A stretch of 64,000 nt of DNA. It comes from Pseudomonas sp. SID14000. Lineage in GTDB: Bacteria; Pseudomonadota; Gammaproteobacteria; Pseudomonadales; Pseudomonadaceae. Below the pieces are notes generated by a model. That model was given only the letters and a program-made list of their open reading frames with translations. It did not search any database and was not told the DNA's origin. A program made the translations under genes and the position numbers. The stretch spans positions 1 to 64,000 of the forward strand of contig NZ_NFZQ01000015.1 in assembly GCF_002165135.1 (NCBI RefSeq), written 5' to 3'. Shown here piece after piece: positions 24,414-32,883 of the stretch. Position 1 is the stretch's first letter. Every line of letters starts with the position of its first letter.

Positions 24414-24884
24414 ATGAAAGAACACCAGTACGAGGTTCAGGTTACCTGGACCGGCAACAAGGGCGATGGTACCTCCAGCTACACCGCCTACAGCCGAGAC
24501 TTCAGCGTAGAAGCACCAGGGAAAACGCCCTTCGCAGGCTCGGCAGACCCGGCCTTTCGCGGTAACCCGCAACGCTGGAACCCGGAAGACCTGCTGGTGG
24601 CATCGCTGTCGGCGTGTCACAAGCTCTGGTACCTGCACCTGTGCGCAGTGAACCAGGTGAAGGTGCTTGCATACGTCGACAAGCCCTTGGGGCGCATGGT
24701 GGAAGGCGACCCCCAGGGCAAAGGCCGCTTTACCCATGTGCAGCTTCGCCCGCAGGTGACTATCAGTGTCGATTCGGATCGCGAGGTTGCCCTGCGTTTG
24801 CATGAGGATGCACACCATGAGTGCTTCATTGCCAACTCGGTGAATTTCCCGGTTGAGTGCGCGGCGGTAGTGACGGTCGCGTAG
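24414..24884 (+). CDS. OsmC/Ohr-family protein
   Basis: A 156-residue OsmC-fold protein. Members of this family reduce organic hydroperoxides with two conserved cysteines, here in VASLSACHKLWYLHL (Cys65) and HHECFIANSVNFPV (about Cys140). The PEDLLVASLSACH motif is diagnostic. The sequence is nearer the YhfA/OsmC-like branch than Ohr, so the exact substrate is open. It is preceded by a strong AGGAGG ribosome-binding site and stands alone between a terminator and a REP pair. Confidence 0.85.
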   Translation: MKEHQYEVQVTWTGNKGDGTSSYTAYSRDFSVEAPGKTPFAGSADPAFRGNPQRWNPEDLLVASLSACHKLWYLHLCAVNQVKVLAYVDKPLGRMVEGDPQGKGRFTHVQLRPQVTISVDSDREVALRLHEDAHHECFIANSVNFPVECAAVVTVA

Positions 24885-24900
24885 ATGGCTTGAGATTGTC

Positions 24901-25020
24901 GGGGCTGCTTTGCAGCCCATCGCGACACAAGGCCGCTCCCACAAGTACAGTGCCAATCCATCAGTGAGCGGTATTCCTGTGGGAGCGGCCTTGTGTCGCG
25001 ATGGGCCGCAAAGCGGCCCC
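24901..25020. repeat. inverted REP pair (GCGACACAAGG type)
   Basis: Both arms run GGGGC-GCTTTGC-GCCCATCGCGACACAAGGCCGCTCCCACA with few mismatches, as an inverted repeat with a 34-bp spacer. The arms are longer than in the ordinary REP pairs because each carries an extra small hairpin (GGGGCTGC/GCAGCCC). Confidence 0.9.
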
Positions 25021-25072
25021 GAAATTCAGCATCTAAGCTGTGATTCAGCACCCTCCCCTGGACGCACGCCCC

Positions 25073-26785
25073 ATGCCCGAAAAAACCCGCCTCGACTGGC
25101 AACGCTGGCTCCCCGGTCTGGTCACCCTGCTCCACTATCAACCCGCCTGGCTGCCCAGGGACATCGCCGCCGGCCTGGTGCTCACCACCATGCTGGTGCC
25201 GGTGGGCATCGCCTATGCCGAAGCGTCTGGTGTACCCGGCATCTACGGCCTGTACGCGACCATCATCCCGTTGCTGGCCTATGCCCTGTTCGGCCCCAGC
25301 CGCATCCTGGTGCTGGGCCCGGACTCGGCGCTGGCCGCACCGATCCTGGCGGTAGTGGTGCAGTACGCCGCCAGCGACCCGCAGCGGGCTATCGCCATCG
25401 CCAGCATGATGGCCCTGGTTGCCGGGGCGTTCTGCGTGATCGCCGGTTTGCTGCGCCTGGGTTTCATTACCGAATTGCTGTCCAAGCCGATCCGCTATGG
25501 CTACATGAACGGCATCGCCCTCACGGTGCTGATCAGCCAGTTGCCCAAGCTATTCGGTATCAAAGTCGATAGCCAGGGCCCCTTGCGCGACCTTTGGCAA
25601 TTGGCCGAAGCACTGCTTGCCGGCCAAGGGCACTGGCCAAGCTTCGTGGTCGGCGGCGGCAGCCTGGCGCTGATCCTGCTGCTCAAGCCGTTCAAGCGCT
25701 TGCCGGGCATTCTCATTGCGGTGGTACTGGCCACGCTGGCGGTGAGCCTGCTAGGGCTCGACCAGCAGGGTGTGAAAGTGCTCGGCCAGCTGCCCCAAGG
25801 CCTGCCAACCTTCGTGTTTCCCTGGGTCACCGACATCGATCTGGTCGAGGTGGTACTGGGTGGTGTTGCCGTGGCGCTGGTGTCATTCGCCGATACCAGC
25901 GTGTTGTCGCGCTCCTATGCCGCGCGCATGAAGATGCCGGTCAACCCGAACCAGGAAATGTTCGGCCTGGGCGTGGCCAACCTGGCCTCCGGGTTGTTCC
26001 AGGGCATCCCCATCAGCAGCAGCTCGTCACGTACCCCCGTGGCCGAAGCGGCCGGCTCGCAGACCCAGCTCACCGGCATCATCGGTGCGCTGGCGGTAAC
26101 CCTGTTGCTGCTGGTGGCGCCCAACCTGATGCAATACCTGCCCAACAGTGCCCTGGCGGCGGTGGTGATTGCCGCAGCGCTGGGCCTGTTCGAGTTCGCC
26201 GACCTCAAGCGGATCTTCCGCATGCAGCAATGGGAGTTCTGGCTGTCGTTCACCTGCTTCGTCGGTGTGGCGGTATTCGGGGCAATTCCCGGTATCGGCA
26301 TTGCCGTGGCGATATCAGTGATCGAATTCCTGTGGGACGGCTGGCGGCCGCATCATGCGGTGCTGGGACGGGTGGATGGCACCCGCGGTTACCATGATGT
26401 GCAGCGTTATCCACAGGCCCGACGCATTCCGGGGCTGGTGCTGCTGCGTTGGGACGCGCCGCTGTTCTTTGCCAATGCCGAGCAGTTCCAGAGCACGGTG
26501 ATGGCGGCGGTGGATGCATCGCCTACCCCGGTACAACGGCTGGTGATTGCGGCAGAGCCGGTGACCAGCATCGATATCACCTCGGCGGACATGCTGGCCG
26601 AGCTGGACCGGGCGTTGGAGGCGCGGGGGGTGGAGTTGCAGTTTGCCGAGATGAAGGACCCGGTAAAGGACAAGATGCGGCAGTTCGAGTTGTTCGAGCA
26701 TATGGGAGAGACGGCGTTTCATCCCACTGTGGGTGCGGCGGTGGATGCCTACCTGGAAGAGAGTGGGGTTGACTGGAAGCCTTAG
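25073..26785 (+). CDS. SulP-family anion transporter with STAS domain
   Basis: A 570-residue inner-membrane transporter: residues 30-420 hold about 12-14 membrane segments of the SulP fold (SLC26), including PVGIAYAEASGVPGIYGLYAT and ILVLGPDSALAAPILA, and residues 440-560 form a cytoplasmic STAS domain (PVTSIDITSADMLAELDRAL). SulP proteins move sulphate, bicarbonate or dicarboxylates, and the substrate cannot be told from the sequence. I used the ATG at MPEKTRLDWQRW; an upstream GTG in the same frame would add 11 residues but overlaps the REP-pair margin. No carbonic anhydrase or sulphur gene lies nearby. Confidence 0.88.
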   Translation: MPEKTRLDWQRWLPGLVTLLHYQPAWLPRDIAAGLVLTTMLVPVGIAYAEASGVPGIYGLYATIIPLLAYALFGPSRILVLGPDSALAAPILAVVVQYAASDPQRAIAIASMMALVAGAFCVIAGLLRLGFITELLSKPIRYGYMNGIALTVLISQLPKLFGIKVDSQGPLRDLWQLAEALLAGQGHWPSFVVGGGSLALILLLKPFKRLPGILIAVVLATLAVSLLGLDQQGVKVLGQLPQGLPTFVFPWVTDIDLVEVVLGGVAVALVSFADTSVLSRSYAARMKMPVNPNQEMFGLGVANLASGLFQGIPISSSSSRTPVAEAAGSQTQLTGIIGALAVTLLLLVAPNLMQYLPNSALAAVVIAAALGLFEFADLKRIFRMQQWEFWLSFTCFVGVAVFGAIPGIGIAVAISVIEFLWDGWRPHHAVLGRVDGTRGYHDVQRYPQARRIPGLVLLRWDAPLFFANAEQFQSTVMAAVDASPTPVQRLVIAAEPVTSIDITSADMLAELDRALEARGVELQFAEMKDPVKDKMRQFELFEHMGETAFHPTVGAAVDAYLEESGVDWKP

Positions 26786-26794
26786 GTTTTCCTG

Positions 26795-26892
26795 GGCTGG
26801 CCTATTCGCGGGTAAACCCGCTCCCACAAGGATTGCGTGATCCCATGGGCAACGCCATACCTGTGGGAGCGGGTTCACCCGCGAAGAAGCCC
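26795..26892. repeat. inverted REP pair overlapping the DUF2955 gene end
   Basis: Left copy TATTCGCGGGTAAACCCGCTC, right copy GAGCGGGTTCACCCGCGAAG. The right copy contains the last codons and stop of the minus-strand DUF2955 gene (stop at 26875). Confidence 0.9.
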
Positions 26893-27897
26893 ACGCCGCA
26901 TCCGCCGCCGGTCGATCCAGATCAGCATGGCGCTGGCGTACACCGACACCGCCAGAAACAGCGCCATGCGCACGGCAAAGGCGCGGTACACATCCTGCCC
27001 CCCGGCGCTGTCCTGCACCGACTGCCCCAGCAGGATCAACATGGTCGTCAGGCAACTCACCCAGTACGCCGGGCTTTGCCTGGTATCCACCGCACGGTAG
27101 AGCCTGCGCCCCTGCCAAAGCACGAATAGCAGCACCCACAGGAAAAACATCCACAGGTGCACGAACAGGCTCAACGCTCCCCACATCAACATCGCCAACA
27201 AACCGGCAAGCAAGGTCGAGCCGATCAGCTCGCGGCTGGCATGACGCGCACGGGTCTCGCCGGCCTGCTGCCCCAGGCTCACTGCCTTCATGATCAGCGG
27301 CATGTACTGGTCCGGGGCGATCAACGCCAGCAAAAAGGCCGGCATCACGATCAGCGTGGCACGCAAAGCGACCCAGCTCACCTGGTCACTGTCGAGCAAT
27401 GGCGGCGCCGGTTGCGCCGGCGCATCGGCCGGTTCGGGAAACAGCACATGCGCCGCCGCCGTGCCCAGCACCGCCAGCAGCATGCCTTTGGCCAGCGCTT
27501 CGACCACCGACAGCGCCAGAGTGAAATCGCTGGTGCCAGCGGCAGCGATCATGGTCAGGCCGATCACCAGCAGGTTGGCCAGCAGGCCGTTGCCGCCCTT
27601 CAGCGCATAGCGCAAGGTCAGGAAAACCCCCATCCCCACCAGCAACACCCCACTCACCGGGGCATGGCGCAGCAGCGGAATCAGCAGCAGCCCGCTGCCG
27701 CAACTTATCAGCACCAGCACCGCCAGGGCCGGTGCCGCACGCAGGGGCAAGGGCTGGCTGCGCATGGCCAGCAACAGCACCGCGAACACTGGTGCCAGGA
27801 TCGGTACCGGCAGGCCGGTGCCAAAACTCACCGCCAGGCACAGCGCCACACCCCAGGCCAAGCGCAGGGCACGCAGGCGACGCAGCTCAATAGGCAT
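26875..27897 (-). CDS. DUF2955 (FUSC-like) inner-membrane protein
   Basis: A 340-residue membrane protein with about 9-10 hydrophobic segments, matching the DUF2955/FUSC-like family that accompanies HlyD-type adaptors in aromatic-acid or detergent efflux sets (AaeB-like). Its first codons overlap the HlyD gene by 11 bp, so the two are translationally coupled. The last five residues (GLLRG) and the stop codon come from the REP pair at 26795-26892, suggesting the original C terminus was replaced or extended by the repeat. It is expected to form the inner-membrane part of a tripartite exporter. Confidence 0.82.
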   Translation of the reverse strand: MPIELRRLRALRLAWGVALCLAVSFGTGLPVPILAPVFAVLLLAMRSQPLPLRAAPALAVLVLISCGSGLLLIPLLRHAPVSGVLLVGMGVFLTLRYALKGGNGLLANLLVIGLTMIAAAGTSDFTLALSVVEALAKGMLLAVLGTAAAHVLFPEPADAPAQPAPPLLDSDQVSWVALRATLIVMPAFLLALIAPDQYMPLIMKAVSLGQQAGETRARHASRELIGSTLLAGLLAMLMWGALSLFVHLWMFFLWVLLFVLWQGRRLYRAVDTRQSPAYWVSCLTTMLILLGQSVQDSAGGQDVYRAFAVRMALFLAVSVYASAMLIWIDRRRMRRGLLRG

Positions 27898-28984
27898 AAG
27901 ACAGCCAGCTCATCAGCCACATGAACAACCGGCCCAGCAGGTTCAATGGGTTGCCCTCGCTGGGCAGCGCCATGACTTCGGCCTGGCCGCCGACCCGCAA
28001 ACCGGTCTTGTCCTGCAACTGGTCACGCTCCAGTTCGACGATCACCGGGAAGCGCTGCGCCGAGCGCAGCCACTCGCGGCTGTTCTGCACGGTCGGCAAC
28101 GTACCCGGCGGGGTACTCTGGCCCACGCTCACGCCGTAGCCGATGCTGCGAATGCGCCCCTTCAACACCGTGCCGGGCAGCGCATCGAGCACTACCAGCA
28201 CCGGGGTTTCAGGGCGCAGCCGACCGAGGTTGTTCTCGGTCATGTCAGCGCTTATCCACACGTCATGGATGGCGATCAATGTCATCATCGGGCTGCCGGC
28301 ACCGACATAGTGGCCAACGTCGGTACGCAGGTCGGTGATCAGCCCGTTCGCGTCGGCGCGTACCACGGTGCGCGCCAGGTCCAGGCGGGCTTTTTCCACA
28401 TTGGCCGCCGCGCTGCGCAGTTGGGCGTTGTCGTCCTGCGCCCCGCCCTGCTGCTCACGGGCCCGCTCCACTTCGGCACGGGCTGCCGCCACCTGGCTGA
28501 TGGCCTGGTCGCGAGTGGCCTGGGCACCCTCCAGGCGGCGCACCGAGACCGTGCCCGGGTCCTCATCGATCAGGCGCTTGAGCCGCTCGGCGTCCTGCCG
28601 CGCCTTGCGCTCGTTGGCCTGGGCCGCCACCAGCGCCGCCTGGGCCGAGTCGATGCCAGCGGTGTGGGCGCCGATCTGTCGGCGTACCGTGTCCAGATCG
28701 GCTTCGGCGCGGGCCAGCGCGATGCGGTACTGCTCCTGGTCCAGCTCGAACAGCACATCACCCTTGCTTACCTCCTGGTTGTTGCCCACCGCCACACGCT
28801 TTACCTGCCCGGCCACCTCGGCACTCACCGGCACCACGTAGGCCTGCAGGCGGGCCTGCTGGGTGTAGGGCGTGAAGCGGTCCGCCAGCAGGTACCACAG
28901 CAGGCTCACGGCAATCAGCAGCAGCACCCAGCGCATGCCGCGATCGGGGGCTGGCGGGGGTGGCGTTGGCGTGGCATCGCTCAT
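27887..28984 (-). CDS. HlyD/EmrA-type membrane-fusion protein
   Basis: A 365-residue periplasmic adaptor with one N-terminal transmembrane segment (WVLLLIAVSLLWYLLA), a lipoyl/barrel-sandwich start (QAYVVPVSAEVAGQVKRVAV), a long helical hairpin (about residues 90-200, heptad-like with many Ala, Glu, Gln and Arg), and a closing beta domain (VRADANGLITDLRTDVGHYV). It bridges an inner-membrane pump and an outer-membrane channel. Overlaps with the OMF gene upstream (4 bp) and the DUF2955 gene downstream (11 bp) show one operon encoding a complete tripartite system. Confidence 0.9.
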   Translation of the reverse strand: MSDATPTPPPPAPDRGMRWVLLLIAVSLLWYLLADRFTPYTQQARLQAYVVPVSAEVAGQVKRVAVGNNQEVSKGDVLFELDQEQYRIALARAEADLDTVRRQIGAHTAGIDSAQAALVAAQANERKARQDAERLKRLIDEDPGTVSVRRLEGAQATRDQAISQVAAARAEVERAREQQGGAQDDNAQLRSAAANVEKARLDLARTVVRADANGLITDLRTDVGHYVGAGSPMMTLIAIHDVWISADMTENNLGRLRPETPVLVVLDALPGTVLKGRIRSIGYGVSVGQSTPPGTLPTVQNSREWLRSAQRFPVIVELERDQLQDKTGLRVGGQAEVMALPSEGNPLNLLGRLFMWLMSWLSYAY

Positions 28985-30501
28985 TTCGTTTCACCTTGTG
29001 CATGTGCGCTGGGGGCTGGCTCGTCGAGCAGTTCGCCCCAGTCGGTGCGTTGCTGCATCTGCTGGCGGGTGGCCGGGTCGATCGGTGCGCGGCTGGCGTC
29101 CCAACCGCCACCCAGGGCCTTGTACAGCGTCACCAGGCTGCTGACGGCATTGCCGCGGCTGACCAGGTAACCGTCCTGTTGCTGCAGCAGCAGTTGCTGG
29201 GCGTCGAGCACGCGCTGGAAGTCGGCAAAGCCTTCGCGGTACTGCGAGCTGGCCAGGCTCAGCGAGCGCTGCGCGGCCTGCGAGGCCTGGTCGCGGATAC
29301 TTGCACTCTGCAGCGAGCGCACCAGCCCGCTGGCGGCATCGTCGGCCTCGCGCGCGGCTTCGCGCACGTCCTGGTGATACAGCTCGATCAGTTGCTGCAA
29401 GCGGGCATCTTCCACGCGCACGGCGTTCTTGCGCCGGCCATAGTCGAACGGGTTCCAGATCAGGCTGGGCCCGGCGGCGATGTCGAAGGTATCGGGCAGG
29501 TGATTGGCCGTGACGAAGCTCCAGCCAATGCTGCCCAGCAGGCTCAGCTGTGGATAAAGATCGGCCTCGGCCACCCCGACCAGCGCCGACTGTGCCGCCA
29601 CCGCCTGTTCGGCGGCGCGGATGTCCGGGCGGCGCTGCAGCAGGCTGGCAGGCACGTCCTGCAGCACGGCACGGTCCGGCAACGGCAGCTGGCCGTGGCC
29701 TGCATCCAGCTGCGGCAGCGGCCCGGGCGGCCTGCCGAGCAGCGAGCACAGCACGTTGCGCAGGGCATTGAGCTGGTTCTGGAACTCGGGGATGGTGGCC
29801 TGGGTAGCCAGGTACTGGGTGCGCGCCTGTTGCCAGTCGAGTTCGTCGTTTTCGCCATGCCGGAACAGCCGCTCGGTTATCTCCAGGCTGCGCGCCTGAC
29901 GGCGGGCGTTTTCCTCGGCGATATCCAGCCGCGCTTCGGCGGTGCGCAGGGCAAAGTAGGTGTCGGCCACCTGCGCACGCAACAGCAGCATGACATCGGC
30001 GTAATTGGCCTGGGAGGCAAAGTAGACGGCATCGGCGCTTTCGATGGCGCGGCTGAAACGCCCCCAAAAGTCGATTTCCCAGCCAATGTCGAAGCCCGCG
30101 CTGGATTGCCAGAACACCGAGTCGCGAGCGGTAGCGGTGCCAGACTGGTCCTGTTTCAGGTACAGGCTCTGGGCGCGCAGTTGCTGCAGCTGTGGATAAC
30201 GCCCGCTCTGCACGATGGCCAGCTGGGCGCGGGCTTCGGCAATACGCAGGCCAGCCACGCGCAGGTTGCTGTTATTGGCATCGGCCTCGGTGATCAAGGC
30301 ATCCAGGGCCGGGTCGGCGAACACGGCCCACCACTGGCGCAGGTCGGGCGCCGCGGCCTGCTGCCCGGCCTGCTCCAGCAGCGGGGTGTTCCAGGTGCTC
30401 AGCCACGGGTCCTGCGGCGGCTGGTAATCCGGGCCGACCTGGGTACAGCCCACCAACATGGCAGCCAGGCTGAGTGCACAACTAGAGAAGCGTCCGGGCA
30501 T
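28981..30501 (-). CDS. outer-membrane efflux lipoprotein (NodT/OprM family)
   Basis: A 506-residue RND-type outer-membrane factor. The signal peptide ends in a lipobox (AAMLVGCTQVGPDYQPP), and the CxxVGPDYxxP start is characteristic of NodT/OprM lipoproteins. Two outer-membrane efflux repeats follow (residues 60-260 and 275-480). I used the ATG at MPGRFSSCALS, since the 30-residue upstream extension is Arg/Cys-rich and unlike a signal peptide. It pairs with the HlyD adaptor and DUF2955 protein as the outer channel, and lies 13 bp after the AI-2E-type permease gene. Confidence 0.92.
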   Translation of the reverse strand: MPGRFSSCALSLAAMLVGCTQVGPDYQPPQDPWLSTWNTPLLEQAGQQAAAPDLRQWWAVFADPALDALITEADANNSNLRVAGLRIAEARAQLAIVQSGRYPQLQQLRAQSLYLKQDQSGTATARDSVFWQSSAGFDIGWEIDFWGRFSRAIESADAVYFASQANYADVMLLLRAQVADTYFALRTAEARLDIAEENARRQARSLEITERLFRHGENDELDWQQARTQYLATQATIPEFQNQLNALRNVLCSLLGRPPGPLPQLDAGHGQLPLPDRAVLQDVPASLLQRRPDIRAAEQAVAAQSALVGVAEADLYPQLSLLGSIGWSFVTANHLPDTFDIAAGPSLIWNPFDYGRRKNAVRVEDARLQQLIELYHQDVREAAREADDAASGLVRSLQSASIRDQASQAAQRSLSLASSQYREGFADFQRVLDAQQLLLQQQDGYLVSRGNAVSSLVTLYKALGGGWDASRAPIDPATRQQMQQRTDWGELLDEPAPSAHAQGETK

Positions 30502-30514
30502 GGCGGGCCTTGGC

Positions 30515-31612
30515 TTACGCCGACGGCTCGACGGGGTTTTCCGGCACCTGCAGCGCCACCCACTGCCAGAACAGTACATAGGTGACGCCAAGGATCACCG
30601 GGCCGATGAACAGGCCGATGATGCCTTTGACCACCATGCCGCCCAGTGCCCCGATCAGCACCACCGGCATCGGCACGTCCACCCCGCGCCCCAGCAGCAG
30701 CGGCTTGAGCACGTTGTCGGCAAGCCCCGCGACGAAGGAGTAGATGGCGAAGATGATGGTCGCCACGGTAAAGCCTTCGACGTTGAATACGTAGATGATC
30801 ACCGGCACCGTGATCAACGTGGCCGGTGCCTGGGCAATCCCCAGCATGAGGATGACGATAGCCAGCATCCCGGCTCCCGGTACCCCTTTGATGACAAAGC
30901 CGACACCGATCAGCAGCATCTGGATGAAGGCAATGCCGATCACGCCCTGGGCCACCGCGCGAATGGTGGCAGTGCACAGCTTGGCCAGTGGCTTGCCGCG
31001 CTCCTCGCCCGACACCCGCATGGCGATGCGCTGCGCCGCGATTTCGCCGCGGTCACCGAACGCCATGATGATGCCCGAGACGATGATCGCCGCGATGAAC
31101 AACAGGAACGCTCCCCCTGCGCTGGCTGCTGCCCCCAGCACCGTGCGCCCGGCGCCCTTGAGCTGGGGCATCCACTGGTTCAGCACACTGGCCAGGTTTT
31201 CCGAAGCGGCCAGCCACAGGGCATGTACCTTCGGCCCGATCAGCGGCCAGGCCGCAACCGAATCAGGCGGCACCGGCACGCTCCAGGCGCCGCTCTTGAG
31301 CAATGTCACCAGGCTGTCCACCGATTCGCCGATGGACATCACCACCAGGTAGATCGGCACCAGTAACACGACCAGTACCAGCAGAACGACCAGCGTCGCC
31401 GAAAGCCCGTCCTTGAGCCCTGTGCGACGCTGGATGCGGCAATGCAACGGGTACAAGGTCACCGCCAGGATCACCGACCACAGCATCAGCTCCAGGAACG
31501 GCTGGAATGTCTGGAAGGCGAATATCACCAGCGCAGCCACCAGGCCGGCCTTGATGAGCACATCGAGCAAGCCCCGCGAGAGGCGGCTGTCCAGCTTGGT
31601 ACCCGGTTGCAT
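30515..31612 (-). CDS. AI-2E family transporter (YdiK/PerM-like)
   Basis: A 365-residue inner-membrane protein with about eight hydrophobic segments and the family motif around GVIGIAFIQMLLIGVGF and LGVTYVLFWQW. The family includes TqsA (AI-2 export) and Na+/H+ antiporters, so the name does not fix a substrate. It is first in the row that continues with the outer-membrane factor, HlyD adaptor and DUF2955 protein on the same strand with very short gaps. Joint function is an inference from that arrangement. Confidence 0.85.
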   Translation of the reverse strand: MQPGTKLDSRLSRGLLDVLIKAGLVAALVIFAFQTFQPFLELMLWSVILAVTLYPLHCRIQRRTGLKDGLSATLVVLLVLVVLLVPIYLVVMSIGESVDSLVTLLKSGAWSVPVPPDSVAAWPLIGPKVHALWLAASENLASVLNQWMPQLKGAGRTVLGAAASAGGAFLLFIAAIIVSGIIMAFGDRGEIAAQRIAMRVSGEERGKPLAKLCTATIRAVAQGVIGIAFIQMLLIGVGFVIKGVPGAGMLAIVILMLGIAQAPATLITVPVIIYVFNVEGFTVATIIFAIYSFVAGLADNVLKPLLLGRGVDVPMPVVLIGALGGMVVKGIIGLFIGPVILGVTYVLFWQWVALQVPENPVEPSA

Positions 31613-31651
31613 GCTTCACCTCCGAACGTCAGGTGCGCCGTGTGGCGCGAT

Positions 31652-32848
31652 TCAGTGGCCCGTTTCAGCGCTTTCCTGGGCTGGGCTGTCGTCACGCAAC
31701 TGCCGCGCCAGGGCCATCATTACCAAGGGCACCACCGCCATCGACAAGGTGATGGCAAGCACCAGCAGGTCATGCACCTGCTGCGCCAGCACCTGATGAT
31801 CGAGCGCCAGCTTGAACACGACAAAGGCAAACTCGCCGCCAGACGCCAGCACCACGCCCAGGCACAGCGCCTGGGCCTGGTTTAGCCCACCGGCCGCGCG
31901 TCCCAGGCCATACAGCAGCGGCAGCTTGATGACCACCAACAGCAGGGTCAGCCCCAGCACCAGCAACGGCATGCCGAACAGCAAGCGCAGGTCGGCACTC
32001 ATCCCCACGCCCACGAAGAACAGCCCCAGCAGCAAACCCTTGATGGGCTCGATCTGGGTTTCCAGTTCATGGCGGAAAGGCGACTCAGCCATCAAGACAC
32101 CCGCCAGAAATGCCCCCAGCGCCATGGACACACCCACGTGCTCCATCACCCAGGCGGTGCCCAGCACTACCAGCAAGGCAGTAGCGGTCGACAGTTCGAG
32201 CAGGCCTGAACCGACTGTCCATCTGAAGACAGGGGTCAGCAGGTAGCGGCCAAAGATGATCAGCACACCTATACCAGCCACCACGGCCAGCACCGGCCAG
32301 GCACCTTCGTCGGCGGTACTGACGTCCCCACCGAGCAACGGCACCACGGCAATCAACGGGATCGCGGCAATGTCCTGGAACAACAGGATCGCCACCGCCA
32401 GACGGCCATGCGGCTTGCCCAAGTCCTTGCGCTCGGCCAGTACCTGCAGACCAAACGCGGTGGACGACAGTGCCAGGCCCAGGCCCAGCACGATGGCAGC
32501 CTGCTTCGATTGGCCGAACAGCCAGTACGCCAGCAAGCCCAGCACTACGGCGCTCAGGCCCACTTGTAGCGAGCCGACGCCAAACAGCGCCCGGCGCATG
32601 CTCCACAAACGCCTCGGCGAAAGCTCCAGGCCGATGACGAACAGCAGCATCACCACCCCCATCTCCGACAGGCGTGCCACGTTATCCGGGTTTTTCAGCA
32701 GGCCAAGCACCGATGGCCCGATCAGGATGCCCGCCAGCAGATAGCCGGGCACCGCCCCCATTTTCAAGCGCTGCGCCAGCGGTACCAGAAGTACCACGGC
32801 CAGCAGGAACACCACCGTCGCCTGCAACAGGCTGCCGTCATGTGGCAT
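31652..32848 (-). CDS. CPA2-family cation:proton antiporter, membrane domain only
   Basis: A 398-residue protein with 12-13 membrane segments of the KefB/KefC-type Na+/H+ exchanger fold: residues 55-75 LFVIGLELSPRRLWSMRR, then LLFQDIAAIPLIA with the ion-binding Asp, and VLASGGEFAFVVF near the end. It stops soon after the transport domain and lacks the C-terminal RCK/TrkA-N domain of Kef systems, so it would not be gated by glutathione adducts or nucleotides in the usual way. The start at MPHDGSLLQATV was chosen because the preceding 73 residues overlap ppk2. It is 35 bp downstream of ppk2. Confidence 0.88.
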   Translation of the reverse strand: MPHDGSLLQATVVFLLAVVLLVPLAQRLKMGAVPGYLLAGILIGPSVLGLLKNPDNVARLSEMGVVMLLFVIGLELSPRRLWSMRRALFGVGSLQVGLSAVVLGLLAYWLFGQSKQAAIVLGLGLALSSTAFGLQVLAERKDLGKPHGRLAVAILLFQDIAAIPLIAVVPLLGGDVSTADEGAWPVLAVVAGIGVLIIFGRYLLTPVFRWTVGSGLLELSTATALLVVLGTAWVMEHVGVSMALGAFLAGVLMAESPFRHELETQIEPIKGLLLGLFFVGVGMSADLRLLFGMPLLVLGLTLLLVVIKLPLLYGLGRAAGGLNQAQALCLGVVLASGGEFAFVVFKLALDHQVLAQQVHDLLVLAITLSMAVVPLVMMALARQLRDDSPAQESAETGH

Positions 32849-32883
32849 AGGCTCGCACCCTCGCTGCTCCCCGCAGGGAAGGA

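Noticed and set aside
28252..30199. Three DnaA-box 9-mers as an origin-like or titration locus
   Set aside because: All are inside genes, mostly explained by Tyr-Pro-Gln codons, with no AT-rich unwinding region or dnaA nearby.
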